A stretch of DNA of 64,000 nt from Fibrobacter sp. UWB15 (GTDB lineage Bacteria; Fibrobacterota; Fibrobacteria; Fibrobacterales; Fibrobacteraceae). Position numbers and translations under genes: made by a program. The stretch is from contig NZ_FXBA01000001.1 in assembly GCF_900177705.1 (NCBI RefSeq), positions 744,001 through 808,000 of the forward strand, in the 5' to 3' direction. Below, piece by piece: positions 52,721 through 61,775 of this stretch (position 1 is its first letter; each line of letters begins with the position of its first letter). The notes below the pieces were generated by a model. That model did no database searches. It saw only the letters and a list, made by a program, of their open reading frames with translations, and had not been told where the DNA came from.

Positions 52721-54454
52721 ATGAAGAGTGTTAAGTGGTCTTTGTTTACGTTTGCCTTGATTGCAAGCCTGTTCAGCGCCTGTAGTACAACGTCTTCTTC
52801 GGATAATCCCGAAGAAATATCGAGTTCGGATAGTAAGCCGGATTGCAGCAACAGCAAAAGTGGAACGTCTTCTAGCTCCTATAAGGCTGAAAGCGTGACG
52901 GATGCCGATCTTATAGATGTGCAGAAGTTTGCTGGCCAAAAGGAGGATACGGTTTATGCAAAAGATGGTATCATATACAACACGCTCCGTGTAGGTCCAG
53001 CTATCTGGATGAACGAAAATCTGCGTTCTGAAGAACCGTTCAAGGTAAAGAGCGCTTGCTACGAATATGATGAAATCAATTGCAACAAGTACGGTAGACT
53101 TTATCTGAACAACAAGGAAAGTAGCCCCGTGGCCGCATGCCCCGAAAATTACAGGCTGCCTTCGATTGGCTTGTGGAAAGAATTGTACGAAAGCGATGTG
53201 GGTTTTGAACCTGTATTTGCCGGAACCTGCAGTAAGCGGGATACGTTGGAATGTGATGGCCTGAAGAGTACGGTAAGGTACTTGGCTAATGACGACCGCG
53301 CGATTGTCTTTACCAAGGATAGCGCCGGGCATATCTCCTACAAAGTGCAGGATGTGGTTGACAATGCTTTCTATTCTGTACGTTGTGTCAAGCCCCGTAC
53401 GATTGTCGAAAAAATGGTGGAACTCCCGATTTGCGACAATGATTTGGTGAGCATGCCGAATGTATACGTAATCGAAAAGGAACGCTCGTATTATTGCGAT
53501 ACCTATGACCAGCAATGGGAAGAAACTGGAAGCGGCGAGTGTCTCGCTTCTGAAGAGAAGGATTTCTACTTAATGAACGGAGGCTTGTTGGTTTGCCGTA
53601 ACCAGAAATGGCAGGTGGCAACTATTCGAGATGCCGGTGAAAAGTGTACGAAGGCGGAACTGTACAACGAGTACGTTTTGAATTCAACTCGTTATGTTTG
53701 CCTCGACAGTGGCTGGGTAGAACTCAAGTTCCCGGCTTCGGTACTTGGATATTGTCGCGAAAAGTTCTACGGCAAGGTTGCCAAGACTGACGAAAATGTT
53801 TCCTATACCTGCGATTCCACCGGATGGAGATATACGCTGATTGAGGATGTATATGGCGAATGTGTAGAGGATAGCGTCTATAAGGTAGTTGAGTTCAATG
53901 GGAAAAAGTGGATGTGCCATTCGTCGCTTGAATGGTATCTCGGCAATGATCAAGAACAGGCGATGGGCTTTTGTACGAAGGATCTCTTTGACTCGGTAAG
54001 AACCTATTCGGGTGAATTCTATAGATGTGGTTCTGCTTTTGAAAGCTGGAGTTGGGAATACGCTACGGAGCATTTGCCAAAGTGCGATAAATCTAGAATG
54101 TGGGATACAATCACAATCGATTCGACGGTGTATATGTGCAATGGCGATTTGGAATGGCAGTATGTAAATATGGGCTATGTCTATGGGCCATGCACAGATG
54201 ATAACCTTGGCGAGATTCAGTATGATGAATCTGAAAGGGAATATTATATGTGCATAAAGCATTCTGCAAATTCAATAGACAACAAGAAAAAAATTGCTAC
54301 CTGGTCTTGGCAGCTTACGCTTCCTGCCGCTCGTGAACTAGGGCTATGTCAGTACGATACCACTTACTATAAGGTTGCAGGCGACGCCTGCTATCGGTGT
54401 GAAAATTCTTATTGGTCCCTTTTCTCGAATTTTGCTGACGATTGTTCTGACTGA
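52721..54454 (+). CDS. Paralogous Cys/Trp-repeat lipoprotein, lacking the C-terminal domain
   Basis: 577 residues with lipobox L-F-S-A-C (Cys about residue 21), then a Ser/Asp-rich linker. The N-terminal TIGR02145-like segment (I-W-M-N-E-N-L-R, K-Y-G-R-L-Y-L, C-P-E-N-Y-R-L-P) is better preserved than in the upstream protein. About eight repeats follow, with Y-x-C..W (Y-T-C-D-S-T-G-W-R, Y-V-C-L-D-S-G-W-V). It ends shortly after the last repeat, without the C-terminal TIGR02145 domain. Tandem paralogue of the gene at 49655 and in the same operon; mfd follows 17 bp after the stop. Confidence 0.85.
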   Translation: MKSVKWSLFTFALIASLFSACSTTSSSDNPEEISSSDSKPDCSNSKSGTSSSSYKAESVTDADLIDVQKFAGQKEDTVYAKDGIIYNTLRVGPAIWMNENLRSEEPFKVKSACYEYDEINCNKYGRLYLNNKESSPVAACPENYRLPSIGLWKELYESDVGFEPVFAGTCSKRDTLECDGLKSTVRYLANDDRAIVFTKDSAGHISYKVQDVVDNAFYSVRCVKPRTIVEKMVELPICDNDLVSMPNVYVIEKERSYYCDTYDQQWEETGSGECLASEEKDFYLMNGGLLVCRNQKWQVATIRDAGEKCTKAELYNEYVLNSTRYVCLDSGWVELKFPASVLGYCREKFYGKVAKTDENVSYTCDSTGWRYTLIEDVYGECVEDSVYKVVEFNGKKWMCHSSLEWYLGNDQEQAMGFCTKDLFDSVRTYSGEFYRCGSAFESWSWEYATEHLPKCDKSRMWDTITIDSTVYMCNGDLEWQYVNMGYVYGPCTDDNLGEIQYDESEREYYMCIKHSANSIDNKKKIATWSWQLTLPAARELGLCQYDTTYYKVAGDACYRCENSYWSLFSNFADDCSD

Positions 54455-54471
54455 TTGCTATCTTTGCCTTG

Positions 54472-57400
54472 ATGGTTGAGTCACTTTCAGAGTTTCTTAC
54501 ATTTTCGCATTCCGAGTCGCTGAACCTTTTTAACAAGGTCGAGTCTGGCGCCATTCATGTGAATGGGGCGACGGTTTCTGCGGCCTCCATGATGGTGGCG
54601 TCGCGCTTTTTAAAGAAGCCGGGCCCGATTCTAGTTGTTACGCGGGATTACAAGAGTGCGGAATCCTGGGTCGAAAATCTGGAAGGGCTGCTAGGCGAAA
54701 ACTTCGTCCGGTTTTTCCCTTCGATAGGTTTAAAGCCATACGAAAAGAAGATTCCTTTTGAAGGGGTTCTCGAAGAACGCCTCAAGTTTTTCAGGGATAT
54801 AGAGTCTGATATCCCCTTTGTGACTGTGTGTCCGCTGGACGCCCTGCTGATGCGGCTTCCGGCACCGCAATCCGTGCTGAAGGAATGCAAAACCCTCAAG
54901 GTGGGCGATGTCCTGGAACCGGCCTCTTTGCGCCCTTGGTTTATGGATCATGGCTTTATAGAGCAGCCTGTGGTTTCGGGTGTGGGGGAGTACTCCATTC
55001 GCGGCTGTATTGTAGATGTCAACTGCCTTCTGTACCCGCATCCGATTCGTATTGAGTTCTTTGGCGACGAAATCGAATCGATTCGTAGCTTCGATATTTT
55101 CACGCAACGCTCCGTAGAACAGATGAAGACGGTGCAGCTGTTCCCCATGGGTGAATTTACGGTTCCTGAACGCGAAGCGGCCAAGTTCAACGGCGACCTT
55201 TCGGGACTTTGGTGGCATCGTGGCCGCTACCAGCAGCTGAACTATAGTCTATTGGACTATTTGCCTAATGCTTCGCTTGTGTTTGAAGATTTGTCTGGCC
55301 TTTCGGAAACAGCTTCGAAGCTGTACGTGAATTATGAAAGGGCTTTCCAAGAAATCCGGGCGGTAGACCGTGACGTGGTAGAGCCTGTTCGCACTTGGTT
55401 CAAGATGGGCGAACTTTCGCGGAATTTCGTAGTTCGCGCCTCGATGGACCTGACCCGCGTCAAGGTCGATGATGGTCGCTGGCATGAACTCCATTGCAAG
55501 CCGCAGGCGTTCTCATCGAGTGGAACCGATGCGGTCGCTAAAGAAATTGAGGAATTTGCGGCGCAGGGTGGAACTGTTTATGTGGTAGCCCCTACTGCGG
55601 GTGCATTGAACCGCATTAAGCTACTGCTCGAAGATCTCCCGGTAGAAGATTATATTATCGGTAACATGTCCGAAGGTTTTTGGCTGGAAGAAGACAATGT
55701 GGCCTTCCTTACCGAAACCCGCATTTTCAATCGCCATTCCAACAAGACCCGTAAGCGTAAAATTGCGGGCTCCGTGTCGGGCGCACTCCTGATTGAATCC
55801 TTGAACCGCGGCGATTTCGTTTCTCACGAAGACCATGGTGTCGGCAAGTACTTAGGGCTTGTCCGCGTGAACGTGAACGGCGGTATGGTGGACTGCGCCT
55901 TGCTGGAATACGCGGGCGGTGACCGACTCAAGTTCCCGGTGGCGGACCTTCAGAAGATTGAGCGCCTTGATGTGCAAGAGACTACTCCGAAACTGGACCG
56001 TTTGGGAGGCAAGGCTTGGGAAAATCTCAAGGAACGAGTCAAGAAGAAGGTCATCCAGATTGCCCGCGAGCTGGTGGAACTTTACGCTAAGCGTGAACTG
56101 GTCGATGGCTTTGAGTTCCCGCCCGATGGCAAGTTGCAGAAAGAATTTGAAGACGCTTTTGAATACGATCCGACACCTGACCAGGTGAAGGCTACCGAAG
56201 ATATCAAACGCGACATGGAAAGTCGTCGCCCCATGGACCGTCTGATCTGTGGCGACGTGGGCTTCGGAAAGACCGAAGTTGCTATGCGTGCGGCATTCAA
56301 GTGCGTGGTGAGCAAAAAGCAGGTGGTGCTTTTAGTGCCGACCACGATTCTCGCTGCCCAGCATTACGAAAACTTCATGGATCGTTTTGCAGGCTTTGGT
56401 GTGAATATCGCGCTTGTCAACCGTTACAAGACTGCCAAGGAAAAGAAGGAAATCTTCAAGCAGGTGAGCGAAGGCAAGATCGATATTCTGATTGGCACGC
56501 ACAGCCTGCTTTCGGAACAGAACAAGTTTAAGGACTTGGGTCTTCTGATTATCGATGAAGAACAGAAATTCGGTGTGAAGCAAAAGGAAAAACTGCGAGA
56601 AATTCGTCTTGCAGTTGATACCTTGAGCATGAGTGCCACGCCGATTCCGCGCTCGCTGCATTTGAGCATGACGGGCGTGCGCGATATTTCTTTGATTAAC
56701 ACGCCGCCGGTGAATCGCTTGCCTGTAGAAACCAAACTTATGAAGCGTGACGACCTGGTCATTAAGCAGGCGATAGAAGACGAACTTGCCCGCGGTGGCC
56801 AGGTGTTTGTGGTGAACGACCGTGTCCAAAGCATTGATACCTTGGCCGGCGAAATTCAGACTATGGTTCCCGATGCGACCGTGGGCGTGGCTCATGGCCA
56901 GATGAACGACCGTGAACTTGAAAATGCCATGGAGGCTTTCCTTTCTCGAAAGTTCGATATTCTGGTAAGCACCAGTATTATTGAATCCGGTTTGGATGTG
57001 CCCAATGCGAATACGATCATCATCGTGAATGCGCATCACTTTGGCATTAGTCAGCTTTACCAGATGCGCGGTCGCGTGGGCCGCAGTAGCGTCTTGGCGA
57101 AAGCGCTTCTGGTGATTCCGTCGAAGAACGAAATTTCGCCAGAATCCATGCGCCGCCTAAAGGCTCTGGAACAATTTACCGATTTGGGAAGCGGCTATCA
57201 GCTGGCGATGCGTGACTTGGAAATTCGTGGTGCCGGTAACTTGCTCGGCCAGGAACAGCATGGCTTTATCGCCGAAGTCGGCTTTGAAACTTATGTGCGC
57301 CTGGTGCGTGAAGCGGTGGAAATGTTGCGTGGCGGTACTGCCGAAAAGCCGATACAGACCCGAGTGGAAATCGGCGTGGATGCTTACCTGCCGGAAGACT

Positions 57401-57834
57401 ATATTCAGGACGGCCTCACTCGAATTTCGATGTACCAGCGTATAGCCCGTGTGACTCGTACCGATGAAATCGAAACAATCGCCCAGGAATTGGCGGACCG
57501 TTTTGGCCCTGTGCCCGAAGCGGCGAAGATGCTCCTGGTGGTGACAGAGATCGGTCTTTTGGCGGGTCGCTTGCGCATTCAGGGACTGGTGCAGCGCAAG
57601 GGAATGCTTGCGGCTACGTTCGCTGAATTCCCGCCGTCGGATCCGCGCATTATCAGTGAAATGTATGCCAATACCCAGTTCCCCATGCGAATAATAAGCG
57701 GGCCGCCTTTGCAGGTGGTGATGGAACTCGGTAAGGGAAATGCTGTAGAACTAGCCGAAAAAGCCCTTAAGGAATTCCGGGCCTTTGCGGTAATTAAAGC
57801 GGATTCAGTGGTGACCGCTTCACGGACGAATTAA
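54472..57834 (+). CDS. mfd: Transcription-repair coupling factor
   Basis: 1120 residues from ATG 54472 (a TTG codon precedes it in frame). An N-terminal UvrB-like region, the RNA-polymerase-interacting domain (R-G-D-F-V-S-H-E-D-H-G-V-G-K-Y, about 445), a RecG-like translocase with Walker A G-D-V-G-F-G-K-T-E (about 596) and D-E-E-Q box (I-I-D-E-E-Q-K-F-G-V, about 697), motif VI Q-M-R-G-R-V-G-R, and the C-terminal TRCF domain. Removes RNA polymerase stalled at DNA damage and recruits UvrA. The 3' end overlaps the converging gene by 15 bp. Confidence 0.96.
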   Translation: MVESLSEFLTFSHSESLNLFNKVESGAIHVNGATVSAASMMVASRFLKKPGPILVVTRDYKSAESWVENLEGLLGENFVRFFPSIGLKPYEKKIPFEGVLEERLKFFRDIESDIPFVTVCPLDALLMRLPAPQSVLKECKTLKVGDVLEPASLRPWFMDHGFIEQPVVSGVGEYSIRGCIVDVNCLLYPHPIRIEFFGDEIESIRSFDIFTQRSVEQMKTVQLFPMGEFTVPEREAAKFNGDLSGLWWHRGRYQQLNYSLLDYLPNASLVFEDLSGLSETASKLYVNYERAFQEIRAVDRDVVEPVRTWFKMGELSRNFVVRASMDLTRVKVDDGRWHELHCKPQAFSSSGTDAVAKEIEEFAAQGGTVYVVAPTAGALNRIKLLLEDLPVEDYIIGNMSEGFWLEEDNVAFLTETRIFNRHSNKTRKRKIAGSVSGALLIESLNRGDFVSHEDHGVGKYLGLVRVNVNGGMVDCALLEYAGGDRLKFPVADLQKIERLDVQETTPKLDRLGGKAWENLKERVKKKVIQIARELVELYAKRELVDGFEFPPDGKLQKEFEDAFEYDPTPDQVKATEDIKRDMESRRPMDRLICGDVGFGKTEVAMRAAFKCVVSKKQVVLLVPTTILAAQHYENFMDRFAGFGVNIALVNRYKTAKEKKEIFKQVSEGKIDILIGTHSLLSEQNKFKDLGLLIIDEEQKFGVKQKEKLREIRLAVDTLSMSATPIPRSLHLSMTGVRDISLINTPPVNRLPVETKLMKRDDLVIKQAIEDELARGGQVFVVNDRVQSIDTLAGEIQTMVPDATVGVAHGQMNDRELENAMEAFLSRKFDILVSTSIIESGLDVPNANTIIIVNAHHFGISQLYQMRGRVGRSSVLAKALLVIPSKNEISPESMRRLKALEQFTDLGSGYQLAMRDLEIRGAGNLLGQEQHGFIAEVGFETYVRLVREAVEMLRGGTAEKPIQTRVEIGVDAYLPEDYIQDGLTRISMYQRIARVTRTDEIETIAQELADRFGPVPEAAKMLLVVTEIGLLAGRLRIQGLVQRKGMLAATFAEFPPSDPRIISEMYANTQFPMRIISGPPLQVVMELGKGNAVELAEKALKEFRAFAVIKADSVVTASRTN

Positions 57835-58548
57835 GTGTTCTGTTTCTTTTAAATGCTCGATGAGCACTTCTGCGATTCTGTCTGCAGATTCGTTCTTGAG
57901 CATGTTTGCGGCGGCAAAAGTTTCGTCGGCATCGGTTTCGAAACGAATCTGTTCCGCAGGAATCTGCGGAATGGCTGCAAGGGTCGATTTCTTGTGGAAT
58001 GAATCGAGGTGCAGCGAGAAAATGGGATTCATCTTCTGGGCTGCCTGTACGATGGAATTGTCGCCGCCGAATCGGTGGAATACGATGTGGGCAGGGGCGT
58101 GACCGCGTTTGGGTTTGCCGGGATAGTCGCATTCTTTTAGAATTCGCAGAATGCGTCCGTAGTCTCCTACGCAATGAATATGCAAGTCGCGATGGAGGTC
58201 GCGCGCAAGGCTTACTTGGCGTTTAAAAGCTTGTTCTTGAAGTCCGCCCTCGGAGTATCCATCGTAACGTTTGTCGAGACCGCATTCGCCGACTCCAGCC
58301 TCCGGGTAGTTGCTTAAGAGTGATTCCAAACGTTCCCAGTCGGCTTCCGTCACGTTAGCGGCAGCCATGGGGTGGACTCCGTAATTGCGGGTAGAACTTT
58401 CAAAAAGGGAGGTTTCCATCTTCTGCAGAATTTCCCATTCCCAGGGTTCGCAGGCGATGGCATTATAGCGCAATCCCTTCTTGAGAAGGACCCTGGCGAG
58501 CGTTGCGGGCTGGGGTAGCCTGACCAAATGGAGATGGAAATCAAACAT
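57820..58548 (-). CDS. TatD-family metal-dependent hydrolase
   Basis: 242 residues. Starts with the H-x-H motif (M-F-D-F-H-L-H), then V-G-E-C-G-L-D (about 90), H-I-H-C-V-G (about 125), a further His in H-I-V-F-H (about 155) and the late Asp in F-E-T-D-A-D (about 205), all ligands of the TatD site. Members are DNases or act in RNA/DNA quality control. Divergent enough that the substrate is unclear. Its stop lies inside the 3' end of mfd (15-bp overlap, opposite strands). Confidence 0.85.
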   Translation of the reverse strand: MFDFHLHLVRLPQPATLARVLLKKGLRYNAIACEPWEWEILQKMETSLFESSTRNYGVHPMAAANVTEADWERLESLLSNYPEAGVGECGLDKRYDGYSEGGLQEQAFKRQVSLARDLHRDLHIHCVGDYGRILRILKECDYPGKPKRGHAPAHIVFHRFGGDNSIVQAAQKMNPIFSLHLDSFHKKSTLAAIPQIPAEQIRFETDADETFAAANMLKNESADRIAEVLIEHLKETEHLIRP

Positions 58549-58603
58549 ACCACTAATATATACCCAAAATTTCCCTTTTTTCCTAAATAAATGAAAAAAC
58601 TTC

Positions 58604-58632
58604 TTGTTTTTTTGCTAGAAAAAGCCTAATTT
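58604..58632 (+). promoter_or_regulatory. Probable promoter of the 65-residue protein gene
   Basis: TTGTTT (58604-58609), 17 bp, TAATTT (58627-58632), about 40 bases before the start codon, which has AAGGAGA upstream. Confidence 0.45.
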
Positions 58633-58671
58633 AAGGGTATTCATTACCCTTGCATTAAAAAGGAGATTTTT

Positions 58672-58869
58672 ATGCGCGATCTTTTGGAAAAAGCCTTAAA
58701 TAGGGGCCTTGGTGTTTCTTTTACTACCGAAGGTGGTTTTGCTGTTATTCGTATCACCAAGGGAACCGAAGTGGTTGCGTCCTGCAGTCTCGGTTCGGCC
58801 GATTTCCGCACTAGCGTAGAAGATTCCTTGCAGTCTCTTTTGCTTGACTTGGAACGCAAAGGCTTGTAA
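58672..58869 (+). CDS. Small protein of unknown function
   Basis: 65 residues, MRDLLEKALNRGLGVS at the start, then a strand-rich middle (F-A-V-I-R-I-T-K-G-T-E-V-V-A-S-C) and an amphipathic C-terminal helix (V-E-D-S-L-Q-S-L-L-L-D-L-E-R-K). It has its own ribosome binding site, a plausible promoter and a terminator, so it is very likely expressed. No family recognised; no signal peptide or membrane segment. Confidence 0.75.
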   Translation: MRDLLEKALNRGLGVSFTTEGGFAVIRITKGTEVVASCSLGSADFRTSVEDSLQSLLLDLERKGL

Positions 58870-58893
58870 TATTCCAATTTAAATCGGAAATGA

Positions 58894-58922
58894 AAAATCC
58901 CGCGGAACTTCCGCGGGATTTT
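58894..58922. terminator. Terminator between the small protein and the porin-like gene
   Basis: Perfect stem AAATCCCGCGGAA / TTCCGCGGGATTT around a short loop, A-run left and T-run right, usable in both directions. Confidence 0.9.
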
Positions 58923-58949
58923 TCTTTAATATTCTGATTAAGAATAATC

Positions 58950-60572
58950 TTAATTAATACGGCCAACCAGGTTACCCGAGATCATGTAGTCCTTGGTGCA
59001 ACCGTAGTTGTGGAAACCGGCAGACAGGCTGAAACGGCTGGTGAATGCCTTTTCCAGGTAGAGGGCGCCCAAAACATCCTTCACGTGCTTCGGATTCTTG
59101 ATGCCGTAGAAGTCCTTGTGTTCGTGACGGTCGCCAACGTATTCAGCTTCGATGAGAATACGATCTACAACAGGCGTGTAGATTGCAATACCGCCGGTCA
59201 CAGGAACCACCAGGTCGTCGGAGAGGTCCATGAGGGCGGCTTCGGCGAAGATGTCAAGTCTGTTGGCAACGATGGGGAGGTTTGCCTTCAGAGAAGCGTT
59301 GTGCTTGAGGTGCTGTTCAATGACCGTGGTGTCGTTGGTAGCGGCATTAACCTTTTTGATCTTGCTGCCGGCATCGTAAACGACATCGAATACGTTGCTG
59401 CGGTAGCCGAGCTGAACCTTCAGGTTGCCGAGGCCATCGAGACCGTGGAAGTTAAACACGGCACGAACGTCACCCTTATCCAGGTTTTCGGACTTGCTGA
59501 TGAAAGAAATGTAGGCGGACATGTTGTCAGTCGGGGTGAAACCGAACTGCAACTGGTTTTCCGGATCCTGAGTAGAAAGGAAGCCGGCTTTGTAACCATC
59601 GATGTAACCACCGAAGTAGTCTCCGCTCTTGTCAGTGTTGTCCCAACGACCGACCTTGAAGGAGAACAGGTCAGTTTCCTGCATGGCCCATGCTTCGTCC
59701 AGAGAGAAGTAGTCGTTGACGTATTCGCGAGAACCTTCGCGGAGCTGAGCTTTCTTCACCTTCTTGTCGACGTTGTTGTCGTCAGCAGGCTGGAGGTCGC
59801 CTGGATAGAAGGCGATACCGATCTTGCCCTTGAAGTCATTGGCTTCGGCGAGAACGGCGAAGTTTGCTTCACCATTCCAGGTTTCGAAGTTGTCGCCCAA
59901 TTCGTCGTCTTCGCTAGACCAAAGAACCTTGCCGGCTTCGAGTTCGAAGTCAGCGTTGATGTCGAAGTTAATCTGGTTAACTGTCATCACGGCGTTTTCG
60001 ATCATTTTTTTCTTTTTGCGCTTTTTCTTCTTGGCCGGCTTCTTTTCCGGTTCAGCGGCCGCGACTTCGGCTGCAGGAGCAGCTTCTTCAGCCTTCTCCA
60101 CTTCTTCGGCCTTGGCTTCTTCCTTCTTCTCTTCGGCAGGAGCGGCTTCGGCAGTCTTTACTTCTTCAGCGGCGGGTGCAGCAGCTTCTTCCTTCTTTTC
60201 TTCGGCAGGAGCGGCAGCGGCTTCAGCAGGCTTTGCTTCAGCGGGCTTAGCTTCGGTCTTAGCCGGAGCGGGTTCAGCCTTAGCTTCAGCCTTCGGCTGT
60301 TCTGCCTTGGCTTCGGTCTTAGCCGGAGCGGGTTCTGCCTTGGCTTCAGCCTTCGGCTGTTCTGCCTTGGCTTCGGCCTTAGCCGGAGCAGGTTCAGCCT
60401 TAGCTTCAGCCTTCGGCTGTTCGGCCTTAGCTTCGGTCTTTGCCGGAGCGGCTGCAGGTTCTGCAGTTTTAGCCGGGGCTGCAGCGGCGGGGGCTGCTGC
60501 AGGGGCCTTTGCTGCCGGAGCAGCAAATACGGCTGCTGCCATAATGCAAGAGGCGATAAACATCTTCTTCAT
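58950..60572 (-). CDS. Outer-membrane barrel protein with a long Ala/Lys/Glu/Pro linker
   Basis: 540 residues. Signal peptide (MKKMFIASCIMAAAVFAAPAAKA), then ~165 residues almost only of Ala, Lys, Glu and Pro in repeats (K-A-E-Q-P-K-A-E-A-K-A-E-P-A-P-A), ending in a lysine/arginine block (E-K-K-P-A-K-K-K-K-R-K-K-K-K-M). The remaining ~345 residues alternate short hydrophobic strands as in a beta-barrel (I-N-F-D-I-N-A-D-F-E-L-E; L-K-V-Q-L-G-Y-R-S-N-V-F) and fit a porin-like channel. It ends in V-G-R-I-N, without the usual terminal Phe. The linker may span periplasm or peptidoglycan. Barrel and channel role are inferred. Confidence 0.75.
   Translation of the reverse strand: MKKMFIASCIMAAAVFAAPAAKAPAAAPAAAAPAKTAEPAAAPAKTEAKAEQPKAEAKAEPAPAKAEAKAEQPKAEAKAEPAPAKTEAKAEQPKAEAKAEPAPAKTEAKPAEAKPAEAAAAPAEEKKEEAAAPAAEEVKTAEAAPAEEKKEEAKAEEVEKAEEAAPAAEVAAAEPEKKPAKKKKRKKKKMIENAVMTVNQINFDINADFELEAGKVLWSSEDDELGDNFETWNGEANFAVLAEANDFKGKIGIAFYPGDLQPADDNNVDKKVKKAQLREGSREYVNDYFSLDEAWAMQETDLFSFKVGRWDNTDKSGDYFGGYIDGYKAGFLSTQDPENQLQFGFTPTDNMSAYISFISKSENLDKGDVRAVFNFHGLDGLGNLKVQLGYRSNVFDVVYDAGSKIKKVNAATNDTTVIEQHLKHNASLKANLPIVANRLDIFAEAALMDLSDDLVVPVTGGIAIYTPVVDRILIEAEYVGDRHEHKDFYGIKNPKHVKDVLGALYLEKAFTSRFSLSAGFHNYGCTKDYMISGNLVGRIN
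60241..60460 (-). repeat. 60-bp coding tandem repeat in the porin-like gene
   Basis: About 3.5 units with an exact 60-bp period (20 codons, encoding K-A-E-Q-P-K-A-E-A-K-A-E-P-A-P-A-K-T-E-A), differing at a few bases per unit. Copy number could vary between strains. Confidence 0.9.
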
Positions 60573-60692
60573 AAAAGGAACTCCTTTATATATTCCACGA
60601 GAGTAATTTTAGTAAAAATTTCTTTCCCTAATCATTTTTTAACCCTTTTTTCATATAAAAAGTTAACTTTACTCCCACAAAGAGGTTTTGTT

Positions 60693-61775
60693 TTGAAGAA
60701 AATCCATTTTTTTGCGTTTTTAGTATCTGTCTGTTGCTCGCTTTCGTTTGCTCAGGAAACTTTAACAGTTTATAAGAAAACCGCAACCGGTATCGATGAA
60801 AATACTCCCGCTGGTTCACTTGTATTCACTGACCAGATCAGGGAACTTCCGCCTCCCATGGATTCTGTAAAAAAAGTCATGGTCGTTAGGGATACGATTC
60901 AAATTACAGACCGCAAGGGTAATGTCAAAAAAGACAAAAAAGGACGCCCCAAAATCAAGGTGAAAAAGCGTCGCGTTACGATTTGGGAAAAGGTTGAACC
61001 CAAGGAACCGCCCCGCTTTGTTCCTATCCAGTGCAAGCTGGGTGAAGTTTGGGTCAAGCGCGCCGACCTTGCCCGGTTCCAACAGGCATCCATGGACTTG
61101 AGCGGTGAATATGCATCTTCTACCGGTAGCGTGTTCCTCAAGAAGTCTCCGACGAACCCCCGCTATTTTTCGTTTGTCATTCAGAACGGTCCCTTTGGCA
61201 ATCGTGCAGAACTTGAAGCGAGCAACCTGGAACTTCGCGAAGCCAATGGCCATGCCCGCTTGACTTATTCCGAAGAGGGTTGTACCGTGGATATTGCCGT
61301 GGCAGACCGCAAGGTGAGGGTCGCTCAGCGTGGATGTAACGAATACAATTCCGGCAAGTACAAGTTGGAAGGCGAATACAGCAACTACAAGGGAAACCGC
61401 CGCGTCGTAGAAACGTTCAACATGCCCGAACAAAGCTTCAAGTACAAGAAGTACCTATGGTGCGGAAGTGGCTTCGACAGCTGCGAAAAAGTCAAGGACG
61501 ACAATGGCGTGGTAACCATTACTTGGAGTAAGGGTGGTAACGGATTCATCGAACGTGCCGCAGGTGACGATGTTCATACTTACCGTCCGTTCGAACATGT
61601 GATTCCGCACAAGCGCGACTTCTTCAACGGCGAAAAGCCCATTGCCATCAAGACCAAGCGTACCGACATGGCGGGCGAGTGGATGATTTGGTACTTCTAC
61701 CCGGAGGCGGAGCGCTTCAAGATGGTTCGCGCCGGCATGCGCGAAGATATCGCCTACATGGAAATCTATGAATAA
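60693..61775 (+). CDS. Exported protein of unknown function
   Basis: 360 residues from a TTG start at 60693, chosen because AAAGAGG lies 8 bases upstream and because it begins a good signal peptide (K-K-I-H-F-F-A-F-L-V-S-V-C-C-S-L-S-F-A). The frame is open much further upstream, but only as the mirror of the opposite porin gene. A basic stretch (about 65-85: K-K-D-K-K-G-R-P-K-I-K-V-K-K-R-R) is followed by a strand-rich domain with four cysteines. No family recognised. The PIN gene overlaps its last 8 bases. Confidence 0.75.
   Translation: MKKIHFFAFLVSVCCSLSFAQETLTVYKKTATGIDENTPAGSLVFTDQIRELPPPMDSVKKVMVVRDTIQITDRKGNVKKDKKGRPKIKVKKRRVTIWEKVEPKEPPRFVPIQCKLGEVWVKRADLARFQQASMDLSGEYASSTGSVFLKKSPTNPRYFSFVIQNGPFGNRAELEASNLELREANGHARLTYSEEGCTVDIAVADRKVRVAQRGCNEYNSGKYKLEGEYSNYKGNRRVVETFNMPEQSFKYKKYLWCGSGFDSCEKVKDDNGVVTITWSKGGNGFIERAAGDDVHTYRPFEHVIPHKRDFFNGEKPIAIKTKRTDMAGEWMIWYFYPEAERFKMVRAGMREDIAYMEIYE

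Noticed and set aside
57820-57834. Overlap of mfd and the TatD-family gene as a sign of a wrong gene call
   Set aside because: Both proteins are complete with family motifs; a 15-bp tail-to-tail overlap is common.
60241-60460. 60-bp repeats as a CRISPR array
   Set aside because: Units are contiguous, without unique spacers, and encode a regular 20-residue protein repeat.
59010-60690. Forward open frame running through the whole barrel-protein gene into the exported protein at 60693
   Set aside because: The upstream part is the mirror of the Ala/Lys/Glu/Pro gene on the other strand. The signal peptide and ribosome binding site at 60693 mark the real start.
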